A program made the translations under genes and the position numbers. A stretch of 64,000 nt of DNA from Ricordea florida (Eukaryota; Cnidaria; Anthozoa; Corallimorpharia; Ricordeidae), in contig OX453277.1 in NCBI GenBank assembly GCA_949710005.1, positions 2,365,001 through 2,429,000 of the forward strand, read 5' to 3'. The notes beneath the pieces were generated by a model. The model saw only the letters and a list, made by a program, of their open reading frames with translations. It was not told the DNA's origin and searched no databases. Shown piece by piece: positions 36,601 to 47,267 of this stretch (positions are counted from its first letter, which is position 1; each line of letters opens with the position of its first letter).

Positions 36601-39600
36601 GGTATTCTGAAGTTGCTCCCTTAATTATTTCGGCGTAAGTTACTTACCCAAATTTATCAGCAGATGTTTCTACCCAGCCTTTTAAGTTGTTTCTTAAATC
36701 AAAATCCATGCTGTAATACTTTTGTCGACTTTGAACAAGAGGAATTCTAAAAAAGTACAGTTAAACACATTTCAGTATCATTAATCAATTAATTCTATGA
36801 ATATTTGAGCAGATATCAATTACCGCTAGCTGATAACATAAATGCAATAAACACAAAGCAATAAAATACTCTTAAAATGACCAATGACAGTTAAGATAGA
36901 CAGTGACATGGATAATCACAGTTGAAAATTCATGGGATGGATGAATATCCTATTGCAAAACATTCAAAGCAAAAATAATGTTCTATTGTACCCCATATCT
37001 GCTAGAAACTCCAAGAGTTTCTTTTGTCCCTTTGTCCTCCATACTCTGAACCTAAAGAGAATAAAACTAAATGTCACCCAAAATGAATCAAAGAAAAGTT
37101 TAACTCTGCAGTTTGTGTTACGTTTATTAATCAACAAATTTTAAGCATTATTTTGGCCAAACATTCAAAGAAACCTTGGGTCCACGATTATGCCAACCCA
37201 AACTATCTATATTAAGCAGATTCATGAGCTAAGAAATTTAATATGACAAGGTTAAAAATCCTCACCTGCAGGCAGTGTAATGTGAATTACAGATGCTTTC
37301 ATACAGTGACCAGTGTCTGTACAGTGAAAGCCTCAGTCTGATTCAACAGGTCAAGGACTCACTGTAATCTGTACTCTTCATGTTTATGGACCTTATTCTC
37401 TTGTACATTTTGATTTCCCAATACAGATCATGAGATGATACTCATGAGATTTGATCCTTTGTCTTGTACATTAAAAAGAGTGCATGCAAGTATGAATATG
37501 TCTGCCTGCACTCTTTTTAACGAACAAGACAGAGGACCAAATCTCCTTAGTATCATCACATGATCTGTATTGGGAGAACAGAATGTACAAGAGAATAAGG
37601 TCTATTGCATTGTGATGAGTCTCATTTTTTGTGTTAGAAGTAAAATAAACATATTTTCAGTTTAACTGATCAGTCCTCAGAGTTCACAGTACAGTAATAT
37701 AAAGCAAGAAAAATACAGTCCAAACTCACTATCTTGAACACCCGAGGGAAACAAAAAATAGTTTGAGATGGTGGCTGTTCGAGATAACATGAGAACTGAT
37801 ACAGTGGTAATTGCTTGTTATGGACCTGTCAACGCTTTTTCAGCCGCATTGATCGCGACCAGGGTGATTCGTTCCTGTCGCTACATTGCTCTATCCTGGA
37901 GTGCATGTTCTGTAATTCTATTAATATTCTATTTTAATTCTTTTTTTAAAGAATTATTGTTTTATTTATTATTATTTGGTTCTTTTTTAATTATGCACCT
38001 ATCAATGTTAAGCTGGCGGAGGGGGGGGGGAGGGGGGTGGGGCAGGAGTCAGGGCATGGGGTGGGGATTTGATTGTCTTTGTTGGCCCTGGGGTAGGGCA
38101 TTTGACTGACCTTGTTCTCCCGGGGGAGGGAATATTTGAATCTTTCTTTGCCAGCCATGGGATATTTGACAGCGATGTGCAGCCCGGGGTGGGGTAATTT
38201 GGTTGCATTTGACTGGAATGATTTGTCCGTGGGCAGGGAATTTGACGGCAAATTTTTCAAAAATGTCAAATCCCCACCCCATGCCCTGACTAACCCCAAC
38301 CAACCCCCCCCCCCCCCCCGCCGACTTAACATTGATAGGTGCATTACCCTCGACGTGGGAACCTCAACGCTCGGCATGTTACCCTCGACACTTAACCCTT
38401 GACCAAAACCCAGACTCTGAGAAAACTGTCAAAACAAATGAGACATTGTGGGAGGTAAGTGGTTCACAGTGTGCTATTCCCTAACACACTATCGGCTAGA
38501 CTTCAGAATACCCGTCCACTTATTTACATACTGATGAATAACAAAAGAGTCCATTGTGATATACCTCGTTCTTCAAAAGCCCCCGACACATGTAAGTGAA
38601 GTGGACGGGTATTCTGAAGTTGCTCCACACTATCTCTCTGCAGCCAGGTGGATTTATATCTAATAATTATTCGTAATTTAATGCAATGGAGTAGCACCTT
38701 AATTAAGATGTAAGGGTAACAATACCCCCAGGGTTATTCGTGGTTTACAGAGACTAGAATAAGCTTCGACACTCACACAGGCGATAAGGCATAAAGGCCA
38801 AGACCAATCAAGCTTCCAACAAAAAACGAGAAACATTTGAACAACTGAAGGATACTCTGTGTCAAAGACAATCTTTATACAGTTTATGGATGTACCATTC
38901 TCGTCAGTACCGTGATTGTGTCGCATTACATGTTCATGGAGGTTCTCTGCATCTGTCACATACTTATCACTGAAAAGTATAAATCTGATTCAGCAGATAG
39001 TTTATAGTTAGCTGTTTATGTTAGAAATAATTAAGGTGAAAGAAGATGGGGAGACCAACTTGTCATAACCTGTAGAAATTCCCTGAATCCATAGGTGCTG
39101 CAATTACCAGTCAGGCTCAAAGAAATTATCTTTCCAAGGTGGCCAATGAGTCAATGATGTCCTGAAATTAATCTGAATCAGGAAGAGTTATAAAGAAAAT
39201 CATATCAAGAGCTTACCTGTCAATTTTTTCATAGAGGTACTGATGAGTTAACCCAATAGCAGCCCACCATAACAGATCATTGCTATCCTTACTCATTTTC
39301 CATGCCAACTCATACATGATCAATGATGCCTGAAAAAAAGAATTGAAGAGGTCAGTGCAAAAAGAGCATCAGCAAAATAAGGTGCTGGATGCAGTTTGCA
39401 AAATGATATACATGTATGATTATGCTCTGCTATAAAACATTCAATTATATCCTCTCTGCCTTGTTACTGACAAAACCCATTTATTTAGCATAACTAAATC
39501 TGCAGGTTTGCACTAAAGAGCTAGCCATTATATTATCAAGAGGAAGGGCTCAGTGATATCAGAAAAGAATTCCTGGAAATAAAAAAAGGCAGAAGATAAA

Positions 39601-42600
39601 ACTTGAACAGAAACAAATACATTATTGACCACGCATAAGATCAAAATGGCTGCATATTGGCCGAGTTCTTTTTTTGTGTGTTTTTACTGACCAAGATTTA
39701 GTCTAAGTCAATAAAAACACTAAAAAGGAACAAGGCCAATATCCAGCCATTTTGACCAAACAAGCTTGATCAATAAAGGATTTATATCATATGGTCTTTA
39801 TGCTCTGTTTTTTTTTTTTGTAAAATAAAGCGGGAAATCCCCAATGGGCAAGATAGGTCCATGTTGCTCACTCAGGTAGCCAACCATAACACACTATTCA
39901 GCTCATCTCGCCCCCTCAAGGAGCCAGCAATATAACAGAAAAGCATTATTCCTTGTACCTGCATGTAGAATTAAAAACATATGAGAACACTGGTATGGCT
40001 GAAAGAAAATATTCACGTACAGGCCAAATAACACCACCCCCGTGTCCTCCCCTCTTAAAAATCAAATGGGCAACCCTTCAGTCAAGTAGTTATACAGATT
40101 GATTTAGAGAACACTGTACAACTTACTGCACTTCCATGAAAGGCATATGCATAATATTTGTAGAGAATTTCCTGCCTGTAAATAGAAAATTAGAGAAAAT
40201 GATTATTTAATATATAATACTATAGCAAACAACCTATTCATAACCAAGGATCTTTCGTTTATTGCCTTGTACAATAACGCAGAGCACCTGTTTTGATGCC
40301 ATTGTCTTTTAGATCTGTGTTTCGATGATGAAGAGTCCTAAAATAAATGAAAGAAAAAATATAATGGCTACATGTAGCTGGCAGGCATAAAACTACTATG
40401 AAATCATGCTTTATGTAATCAATACAATTACCAAATAAATACTTGCATCCTCATTAGTCAATTGTATTATCAATTAAACAAGGTAAAAGGAATGCATTGT
40501 GGTTTCTAATATTAAACCATACAAGACCTGACATGAATGAAATGGTTAAGTCTGATTGTTAATAATAAAAAAAACAACTAGCAGGCTTAAATGATCAACG
40601 AAATGTTCATTTTCTCACTTTTTTCAATGATTAATGTTCCTTATAATTCATTGTTGAAACAGTTTAAACAAATTGAATATTCTGGCCAATCACAATAGAT
40701 CCATGAGGGTTGTAAAAAGTAGCCAACTGCCAGCGAACATCGCCACCTAATAATTTGTCATATCAGCTGGTTACTCTGCTTGACATGCCCCAAGACACCC
40801 CCCTTTTGCACTTGACTGTCCAGAAAGTTACTTTTCCAATTTAACCTCCTACTTTAGAACTGTTTGTCAACCTTGTCCATACTGGTTATTTACACGAAAT
40901 ATACTCCATGAGGCAGACTCAATACACCATTGTGGGTAGCCAGAAATTAATTGAAAGAAATGGAAGTTTTAATGCTTTGCTTTGTGTACATCAGTTTGTA
41001 AACCTGAGACTAATGTGAAATCATCCTAGATCTACAGTGTATATATTGTAGGTTAAAATGAATTTCAGGTCAAGATGGTTTCAAACTAGTTTGATTTGTT
41101 TTTTCTTTGTTTCAGATTAATCTCCATAGTCCTCCAATAATCTGATACAAAGGAAAAAAACAAATCAAACTAGTCTGGAACCATCTTGACCTGAAATTCA
41201 TTTTAACCTACAACATACACACAATAACACCCATACTTGACTTAAGTTCATTGTGTGCCCAATTCTTATCATCCATTTCCTTAGTATTGTATAGATACTG
41301 AAATGATAAGTTGTATGTTAATCACACCTGGGAGTGAAAGGATTAAGTAAGAATTTACCTCATCTTCTGTTTTTCTTCTTTTTGATGATGGCTCCAAATC
41401 TTCATCTGATTCTTCAAATTCTTCCTGATCAATTTTAAATTAAAGAGGAAGTAAAGAACAATTAATGATAAAATGTTGTTTATTAATAATGGGAATTTAC
41501 AACTGCATCATTTAAGAAAATAAGAGGACAAGAAAGGAAGCCGGCAAAATGTCAGAACAGTGCTGTATATAAAACAAAAAAAATCATGTAAAAAATACCT
41601 CAGAATCTGCATAAATATCATCAAAGTCAGGGACTTGTAGATGCTCCCCTTCTTTAATTAAAAGTTTGATTTGGTCTTGATTGTAAATGTTGTCAAGGTC
41701 AAGTGGCCTATGACTAACCATAAATAAAAAATGATGTTAAAAACCAGCAATAAGAATTTCATAAGAATATAAATCACTGATTTATTTGCAATAAGTATTG
41801 ATAATGTTCCATTAATTAACTCCTACCTATCTGCAATATAAAATTTCACATCCTCTTCCGGTTCTAACATCTCCAAGATGTTCAAATTCCCACCACAATT
41901 AACCATAAAGATGTGTTTCAGCTGCAAGAAATGAAATAACACATTGTCTTACAAAGTAATAATTTCACAATTTCTTTTACAGCTGAAATAGCTGAAATAG
42001 AGATTATAATGAATCGGAAAACTATGACAAATTGATACACTGTTTTAAATTATTTCGGTTAAAATCTCGAGACAAGGGTTGGGACAGCCCTCTCTATTCA
42101 TATTATTTGTAAACACATCAAGTCTTTAATGTGAATGTGAACGTTGATCTGGGGTAAAAAATATAATGATTATAAGCTTGGTCTTTCGTACCTGTTCAGA
42201 ATGCTCATGATATGCACGGACCAGGTCTTCTTTACCACTAACAGGAACTATCGTGTACTGTACATTATCACACTTGAACAGCCACTAAGGGATAAAACAC
42301 GTAAGAATCTCAGAAATTCAGAGTACAGGACACTAATAACAGACACAGTGTCAGCAAACTCACACATAACTTTACCTGCAAAATCTTGCAAGCACATAAG
42401 GAATCGACGTCCATAGAAACAAGGACCAGAACTCTCTGTGTAAATCAAAAGAACTCGGATTTCACTACCAGATAGACCGAGCCATTTTCCAATAAACACA
42501 GCGGCCATTAACACTAAACAGCACTAAACGACACTGAAAAGTTCCGAAAAGTACTTACCTCGTTCGCAACAACATCATAAACTTCTTCTTTAAGTCTTTC

Positions 42601-42609
42601 GACAAACAT
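28452..42609 (-). CDS. CDC45: CDC45, DNA replication initiation factor
   Basis: Cdc45 is the C of the CMG helicase (with MCM2-7 and GINS) that unwinds DNA at replication forks in the nucleus. Twenty-three exons: 42609-42559, 42435-42376, 42284-42192, 41921-41827, 41713-41599, 41424-41359, 40337-40288, 40175-40127, 39329-39217, 38969-38856, 37337-37266, 37051-36992, 36746-36648, 34774-34720, 34171-34121, 33516-33461, 32788-32740, 32605-32516, 31768-31685, 30752-30689, 30390-30339, 28904-28828, 28522-28452. They total 1686 nt, 561 residues (human 566). Landmarks: start [28 protein letters not shown] (DHH-like phosphoesterase fold); [12 protein letters not shown]; an acidic loop; [31 protein letters not shown]; end [12 protein letters not shown]. 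Phases agree at every junction. The exon at 38856 uses a weak donor (GA|GTATCC) that the reading frame supports. Several introns are packed with MITEs and foldbacks. Confidence 0.97.
28971..29888. mobile_element. pogo/Tc1-like non-autonomous element, CAGTCGAACC ends
   Basis: 918 bp flanked by TA (28969-28970, 29889-29890), with inverted ends CAGTCGAACCT.TA.TAAGCGG. No transposase is visible. It lies in the last-but-one intron region of CDC45 and is related to the element at 53863-55417. Confidence 0.75.
29890..30105. repeat. imperfect (ATT)n microsatellite
   Basis: A run of ATT/ATC triplets directly after the pogo-like element, in a CDC45 intron. Similar ATT/ATA runs lie at 32270-32350, 32432-32505 and 33575-33630. 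Confidence 0.9.
30817..31075 (+). mobile_element. SINE body, second family
   Basis: Shares GGATAGGAACGATAAGCCATAGG, CCCGTCTCACA, AAAGAACCCA and TAGTTCCCGGTGTTGTGGTC-like blocks with the copy at 31944-32225. The tRNA-like head is absent here. Confidence 0.6.
31377..31527. mobile_element. 151-bp element with CAGTGCCGTAGCA TIRs
   Basis: Perfect 13-base inverted ends CAGTGCCGTAGCA, flanked by TATCC on both sides (31372-31376, 31528-31532). The terminal CAGTG resembles hAT ends, but only 5 bp of target duplication is clear. It lies in a CDC45 intron. Confidence 0.65.
31944..32225 (+). mobile_element. tRNA-derived SINE, second family, 5'-truncated
   Basis: Begins within a tRNA-like head (GGTCGCGGGTTCAAACCCCG, B box), followed by the family body (ATGACATCTGTAAATGGTTA, CCCGTCTCACAAC) and ending near an (ATT)n run. 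It lies in a CDC45 intron. Confidence 0.75.
35880..36210. mobile_element. nested foldback element
   Basis: Outer arms (AATATTAATAGAAA..AGAACGTGCGCTCC and reverse complement) enclose two inner hairpins: one built on CTGTCGCTACAG, and one of 27-base arms (GATTTCCACCGCTCACTCGG mirrored at 36110-36137). It lies in the intron between CDC45 exons 13 and 14. Confidence 0.75.
36220..38640. repeat. dispersed inverted and direct repeat cluster
   Basis: 36230-36310 (GGACTCTTTTGTTATTCATC, GGACAGGTATTCTGAAGT) recurs inverted at 38495-38580; 36560-36620 recurs directly at 38575-38630. An element at 37993-38343 has ends GCACCTATCAATGTTAAG and reverse complement, with G-rich/C-rich arms. 37805-37970 resembles part of 35940-36230. 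CDC45 exons 11-13 sit within this cluster. Confidence 0.7.
37389..37602. mobile_element. foldback element with ~100-base arms
   Basis: GACCTTATTCTCTTGTACAT on the left is mirrored by ATGTACAAGAGAATAAGGTC on the right; pairing continues to a small loop near 37495. It lies in CDC45 intron 10. Confidence 0.8.
39622..39776. mobile_element. foldback element
   Basis: Arms TTATTGA.C...AAAATGGCTG.ATATTGGCC and reverse complement around a T-rich centre, in a CDC45 intron. Confidence 0.7.
41047..41213. mobile_element. foldback element with ~65-base arms
   Basis: TGTAGGTTAAAATGAATTTC on the left is mirrored by GAAATTCATTTTAACCTACA on the right, in a CDC45 intron. Confidence 0.8.
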
Positions 42610-43634
42610 TTCCGTTGAGAAAGGTTCGAAAAGCGATTACAAAGGTCTGAATTTCATGAAAGGTCTTGACGAGCAACATTGATTCCAATTCTTTCGAATT
42701 TTAATTTTCGGCGGGAATGCTTGTTCTGTGGCATTAGTGCCCAATACTCCATCTTTCAAGACAATGGAACGCCTTACAGAAATAAGCAAGAAAGAAACAG
42801 ATATAGATTACCGGTACTTCATCACTCAGTACTTCGCTTGGTACGTCTGTTAGGGGTTAGCTTCTTCTCTAAAGGTCCCTGAAGAAGCTAGGCCGTGCTC
42901 AGTCAAAGGTAACCCAACAATGGTTTTTCGCAGCAAGGAGAAAAACCCAAGTCGTTCTCGGAAGCGAACTTCCAGACAAGTTAGTTTGCTCGTTGGCTGG
43001 GTTAGGGGCTATCTTTACTTCCCAACACAGCATCTTCCATATTCCCCAGGTAACAGTTTAATAGATAAGATAAGGGCAGTGATCCTCCTGAAAGAACGAA
43101 GTTGTTGTAGCGCTACGTGAATCCCGCGGGTACTCCTGTAAGTAAGTCACGTGACATTTGGCGCAATAACCATGCGAAGCAATGATTGTCACTCTGGATT
43201 TGCTTGCCGATTAATAAAGATGTGTTGCTCTCTTAATGCTGTGTTTTAACTGAAAATTGTGGCGTTACATTATGAAAGAAACATTAAAAAATGCCGACAA
43301 GTGTTATGATACTCCCGTATACTCAACCAGACAGTAGCTGCTAGTATATAGCTTCTGCAAGTAATAATACACTTCACTTAATGTACATTATGAGTTCGAG
43401 ATTTCTGTGGGGTGATAGTTTATGAGGCCGAAGGCCGAATCAACTATTACCTCATAGAAATCGAGAGCGAATAAATAATATAATTGTTTCAATAAAAATC
43501 ATAATAAACAAATCATGTGTCGGTGAAAAAAAAACACCAAAATACTCAATCTTCCTGCGAAACTTCGCTAAAAGCGCCCATACGTCGCCATTTTGGAAAC
43601 AATCTTCAACCAAGTGCTATCTTGCTGTCTAATT

Positions 43635-43732
43635 CGCTCCGACGACGGGCTAATGCTCGAAACGTCAGCACATCCCTTCTACTTTATGGTGGTATAACTT
43701 ACTTAATCAATTCGTTTGATTTACCCAATTTC
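43635..43732 (+). repeat. dispersed repeat, CGAAACGT motif family (copy 2)
   Basis: Plus-strand order GCTCCGACGACGGGCTAATG, CTCGAAACGTCAGC, GGTGGTATAACTTACTT, CGTTTGATTTACCCAATTTC matches the minus strand of 16474-16573. Confidence 0.7.
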
Positions 43733-43792
43733 CAATGGCTGATAGTCTGCAGTAGCACAGCCAATCACATTGCGGCATTTGTGTTAGAAATG

Positions 43793-43931
43793 TATATGTT
43801 GTGGTTCAATTTTATCCTTGGTTTAAATTTTATTTTCCTTTGTTTCAAACTCATTATCATACATTACCATACCAAAAAACAAAGGAAAATAAAATTTGAA
43901 CCAGGGAAAAAATTGAACCACAACATATATA
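43793..43931. mobile_element. foldback element, TATGTTGTRGTTCA family (copy 2)
   Basis: Same sequence as 17751-17888 in the opposite orientation, including the asymmetric loop ATGGTAATGTATGATAATGA. One mobile family is therefore present rather than a chance hairpin. Confidence 0.8.
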
Positions 43932-46370
43932 TACCGAACAAGGTTGACAGTCAACAAAGGGCAAGATATATACGTCATTGAAAGGGAAGGGAAAGCAATA
44001 TCAAGAGAAGAAAAAAAGTTACACTCAAAGAATTGAAGCATGGTGGTAGTTTATTAATGTAGTTTTCCACATAGGCAAAAATTTCTGACTGAGTGATTGC
44101 GACATTTGTAACAAAGAAAAGTAAACACGTCCCGACAATACCCGAACAATAAAGAGGTTATAATTACCTCAACTCAGTAGTCATGAAAAAATTGTGCCGC
44201 CCTTCTATACAAAATGGTTTGGAATAAAGTTGTACATAGTTAATTTCGAGGCCAGAGAGTTTTAACTTAACCTTACTTGCTCATCGCAACAACAATTCAA
44301 AGAATTGAACTGATGACAATTAGAAAAAGGAGGTAAGAGTCAGTTCGGTTCACGGTAAAATTCAGATGAATCAGAAATCACAGAAAATAGTTAAAACAGA
44401 CCTAGCATTGTTGTGGTTCTTCTGGCTCTGTTGTTATTTTTATCGTTCATACGCCAGCTCCCCAGCCTAAGAGGATATCGTGAAAGTCCGAATTGTATTT
44501 TCCACCTGTCGTTTGAGGTTCTTTTAAACTCATTCACTAAGCGATATTTCTCTTTTAATTTACCCGTAGGCAACTTTACTTAATGGTTAATGTGACGGGC
44601 GTGTGATGTCTGTGTTTACATTTCAAACGCTGTGGACAAGAGTCATAATTTGCATAGTGTTTCAAAGAAAAAGGCAAAAGGCACAGAAGTGAAGACAAAA
44701 GGCAAGGCTGCACGAGTTATCAAATAAAGCTACACGGCATCGCTTTCAAGCAGAATCAAATAGGTCAGTAGACCAACAGCTGACTCTCAATAACTCAGTG
44801 ATAAAAAATCGTTTTCTAAGTGAGAAAACTTTTCTCCTTCGAAGGTAGTGAACAATGTCAGTACATCGTTTCCTTCACTGCAATTAGATAAAAATCAAGA
44901 ACCTGTTTGTCCAGCACGTCAGCTTGCATCCATATTTGGGTAGAAAAATAATTCATTTGTCACAGAGGCGGTAAACGGAGACAAAATAATATATTTTTTA
45001 GTTTAATTGATCAGTGACATGTAAGAAAATTGCGATTTTGTTTGATATGTCTCTTAAAAGCACCGTGTGGCCGCCAAAAGCTGGTTTGTTCTCACGACAG
45101 TCAGGGTTAAACCTCAGCCGGACTTAGTCGTACTGTTAACTAACGCTTTCTTTGAACCCCGAGTTAATTAGCAGGAATATTCTGTGGCGTAGCATGCAGT
45201 GAGATTCGTTTGTAAATGAAAAACAGCAAAGGGTTTTTTAAGTGCGAAGAACAAAAGCTTACTCCTTATTTTAATAACTTCGTTGAGATCAGTTAAAATC
45301 TCATAAGAGAGCAAAGTCTTATTTCATTTCGTTTTTCCTTCTAATGTAAGAGCACCGCGAAAAGGGCTCATTCTCTGCTTGTAAATCTACTTCATTATAT
45401 AAAATGTTAAATCGTGTTTTATTAAAAAGGAACCCCTATTCAGTTTAAGAAAGTAAAGGTGCACGGTCTCGCAATTATTGAAAACAAAACAACCTTTTGC
45501 AAGATTTTTGTTCAACACTGTTTGCCAGCTACAAAGGCCATAGCGAGATGTCTTTCATTCTTTTATTGCCCTGCAGGTGCCTGTCGATGCGTTGTACGAG
45601 TAAGATTGCTCTTTGTTTTTCTTTAAAATACACTCACGGTTCTTGAACAATCTCTGTCATGCGGCTTGCCACCGCTTATGATTTCACATCAGTTAATCAT
45701 TTGCCATAACCTTGAAGGTTTGAGAAGGGTAATTTGAGTTGACACCATAAATTTTAAAGTGCTGCTATTTTGGCTGATACTGACTAAAACTTTTAAAACT
45801 TCCTAAATCTCTGACACCACCACTCTATAGCACTATATATCTCAAGATAATAGATTTTCTCCAAATTTCCTCCGGAGATTCAAAGTTGTAATAAGAACGC
45901 AGAAAGTGAAACAAGGGTATATTAGCCATATTTGCGGGCAAGTAGACTCCGGCGCGATGCCACTGATTCTGGCTATGAATACTGAACATCCACAGCTAAA
46001 TGATTCATTTTGTCTTGTGTTATAACTCCCTATTACAAAAAAAAAATGAATTGAAAAAATGTTCCCCTTGGAAAAGTTCATCCCAATTTCAGCAACAAAC
46101 GACGCCTGAGTGCTTCTAGTTAAATTGCACATGCGTGCATGAGCAGCACTCTCCAATTAAACCGCGCATCATCATACATTATCACACATCATAAGTTTGA
46201 ATTGCACACAACTCTTTCGTCGATTGGTGGAAATGTGGCACCTTCAGCTCGCCACATTGGCTGTTGACAAAATTAATGCAAAACCAGCCGTAACAATTAC
46301 TCTGGCTTTTCGATAAAGATTAGGGGAGACTTTTTTCAGGGTTGAGACGCCTTGAGATGTTTTCAAAATA

Positions 46371-47267
46371 ATGGGATCGTTCCTCGGTCATGTGGTTCCC
46401 GGGACAATGTTCCTTTTGTTATCGTTCTGGTGGTTCGCTGGCGTTGCATTGGAGAAGAGCCTTGGGAACGAAACGCAAAGAAAATTACTACGCTGTAGTA
46501 GCTCGACAGGAACACGACTTAAATCGAAGCCGAGAGTGTGGTACCCTTGCCCAGGGAGATCACTGTCTAAAATCCCGTTAGAGCCCATTGTCAAAGTTGT
46601 GTTCGCTGTGCTGGGTGTTTTGGGAGAGCTCGTTCTTGATGGCTCCTATACATTGATTGACAAAAACGGCGAGTTTGTAGCTGACCATTTGAATAACCAC
46701 GGCCACACCGCGATGTACTGTTTCTTCGGACTGGCTGGTGTTGTTGATCTTCTGATGTTTTATAACCTACTTCTCCTTCCGCCGAAGCTCGACTACTTGA
46801 TCATGTCGGTAGCCTTCTGGGTGGAGGGTTTCTTGTTCTTCTATCACCTACACGGCCGCTCAGCGATCGATGTCCGCTTACACACCATTCTTTACCTTGT
46901 TATCTTTATAACATCGGCTATATTTCTGGTTGACGTCTTTTTAAAGCGACAACAATTGGTCTTGTTTGCCCTAATGAGAGCTTTTCTAGTTGGTGTTCAA
47001 GGCACTTGGTTTTTACAAATTGGCTTTGTTCTCCACGGACCGCGTCCCTGGGAAAATACACCCAGCAATGTGGCGTTTTTGGCGGTAGCTTTTGTTTGGC
47101 ATTTATTTTCTTTTTTTATTACGATTCTCGTCTTTTACGCTGTTGTTTATTACCTTTATATGAGAAAAAATACCAGACGCAGCGATCAAATTGACGAAAT
47201 TTCGGACGAAGAGGAGGAGCTTACTACACAAGAAAACTCCAGAGATTTAGAAAAAAACCTGCTATAA
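46371..47267 (+). CDS. TMEM45-family (DUF716) membrane protein, intronless
   Basis: A single uninterrupted frame of 298 residues. The opening MGSFLGHVVPGTMFLLLSFWW is the family signature (MGxFxGHxxPGxxF...WW), which fixes the start. About seven hydrophobic segments follow, with family blocks GELVLDG, DHLNNHGHTAMYCFFGLAGV, FFYHLHGR and GTWFLQIGFVLHGP. The tail is charged and cytosolic-looking (DEISDEEEELTTQ). TMEM45 proteins are multi-pass membrane proteins of poorly known function, studied mostly in epithelia. AATAAA lies at 47295-47300, only 28 bases after the stop. Lack of introns, unlike all neighbours, suggests an old retrocopy or a lineage where introns were lost; the frame is intact, so it is probably functional. 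Confidence 0.92.
   Translation: MGSFLGHVVPGTMFLLLSFWWFAGVALEKSLGNETQRKLLRCSSSTGTRLKSKPRVWYPCPGRSLSKIPLEPIVKVVFAVLGVLGELVLDGSYTLIDKNGEFVADHLNNHGHTAMYCFFGLAGVVDLLMFYNLLLLPPKLDYLIMSVAFWVEGFLFFYHLHGRSAIDVRLHTILYLVIFITSAIFLVDVFLKRQQLVLFALMRAFLVGVQGTWFLQIGFVLHGPRPWENTPSNVAFLAVAFVWHLFSFFITILVFYAVVYYLYMRKNTRRSDQIDEISDEEEELTTQENSRDLEKNLL

Larger units (their letters stand above)
42610..46370. other. gene-free interval between divergent CDC45 and TMEM45 genes
   Basis: It should contain both promoters. Apart from two dispersed repeats (43635-43732 and 43793-43931) I find no exon or RNA gene. Short open frames are not supported by similarity or splice sites. Confidence 0.5.

Noticed and set aside
38008-38377. 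Proline-rich open frames
   Set aside because: They derive from the G-rich/C-rich arms of an inverted-repeat element in a CDC45 intron.
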